This document shows positions 40,224 through 40,322 of a stretch of 40,322 nt of DNA, in pieces. Made by a program: the position numbers and the translations under genes. Every line of letters starts with the position of its first letter. The first letter of the stretch is position 1. The stretch comes from Prosthecobacter debontii (GTDB lineage Bacteria > Verrucomicrobiota > Verrucomicrobiia > Chthoniobacterales > Chthoniobacteraceae). Location: positions 1-40,322 of the forward strand of contig CAMDQC010000034.1 in assembly GCA_945905735.1 (NCBI GenBank), given 5' to 3'. The notes below the pieces were generated by a model. It had not been told where the DNA came from, did not search any database, and saw nothing but the letters and a program-made list of their open reading frames with translations.

Positions 40224-40322
40224 ATGGCAGGAGTGAAACTCAAACTTGGACTACCGGAAATTGCAGCGATCATAGACGAGCGGCACGCGAACGAACCCGA
40301 TGGGTGGAGCAAAAACCGACTA
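40224..40322 (+). CDS. Start of a possible IS630-type transposase / HTH protein (runs off window)
   Basis: An ATG at 40224 opens 33 codons to the end of the window with no stop: MAGVKLKLGLPEIAAIIDER, then HANEPDGWSKNRL. The pattern resembles the N-terminus of IS630-type or helix-turn-helix proteins I recall (a short basic start, a helix, then a helix with W-x-x-x-R-L). It is divergent from the TIR gene (49 bp between their starts). The remainder cannot be seen; the assignment is tentative. Confidence 0.35.
   Translation, partial: MAGVKLKLGLPEIAAIIDERHANEPDGWSKNRL

Overview
The window looks like a chromosome segment of a Verrucomicrobiota bacterium, probably of the Chthoniobacter/Spartobacteria or Verrucomicrobiae kind; a planctomycete is the main alternative. 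The argument is gene content: exported DUF1501, DUF1549/DUF1553, PPC-domain, sulfatase, ThuA-like and large cytochrome-c/beta-propeller proteins typical of the PVC superphylum, in a G+C-rich sequence (about 60% by eye) with few clear Shine-Dalgarno sites. No rRNA, tRNA or CRISPR array was seen.

Bases 1-9100 (catabolic, mostly exported). On the plus strand lie the end of a fibronectin-III/metallophosphoesterase protein and two large exported proteins that pair a cytochrome c motif with a beta-propeller. deoC (deoxyribose-phosphate aldolase) and a secreted ThuA-domain protein face them on the minus strand. An IS110-type transposase remnant sits just upstream of the ThuA gene. Bases 9100-10490 hold one unknown small gene and a mostly non-coding stretch with a strong hairpin and a 21-bp minisatellite of about 14 units.

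Bases 10490-22625 (exported degradation modules). A secreted zincin-like protein and a sulfatase are 2 bp apart. They are followed by a tight plus-strand series: a DUF1501 protein (Tat-type signal), a PPC-domain protein, a PIN-domain toxin with a small partner, a DUF1549/DUF1553 protein with cytochrome-like motifs, and a 983-residue cytochrome/WD40/alanine-rich coiled-coil protein. The toxin pair appears inserted into an otherwise coherent export operon. Palindromic, repeated non-coding DNA follows.

Bases 23293-33722 (one long minus-strand run of 13 genes, gaps of 0 to about 57 bp). In transcription order: a beta-rich exported protein, a type IV/II prepilin-like protein, comB-like phosphatase, two related TonB-like proteins, ExbB, ExbD, an EIIA-Ntr-like PTS protein, an exported membrane protein, a second ThuA protein, SufS, aspartate kinase and a leucine-rich-repeat protein. 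The core looks like an energised outer-membrane transport system, presumably serving the substrates that the secreted enzymes release.

Bases 33878-40322 (housekeeping, then mobile and conflict genes). mgtE, tpiA and a HEAT-repeat/RNA-methyltransferase-like fusion are followed by an orphan antitoxin with only the first codons of its PIN toxin left, a REP-associated tyrosine transposase (RAYT) between two copies of a 200-250 bp element with inverted ends, a TIR-domain membrane protein, and the first codons of what may be an IS630-type gene at the right edge. The repeated element starts at the stop codon of both the RAYT and the TIR gene, which is the most unusual local architecture here.
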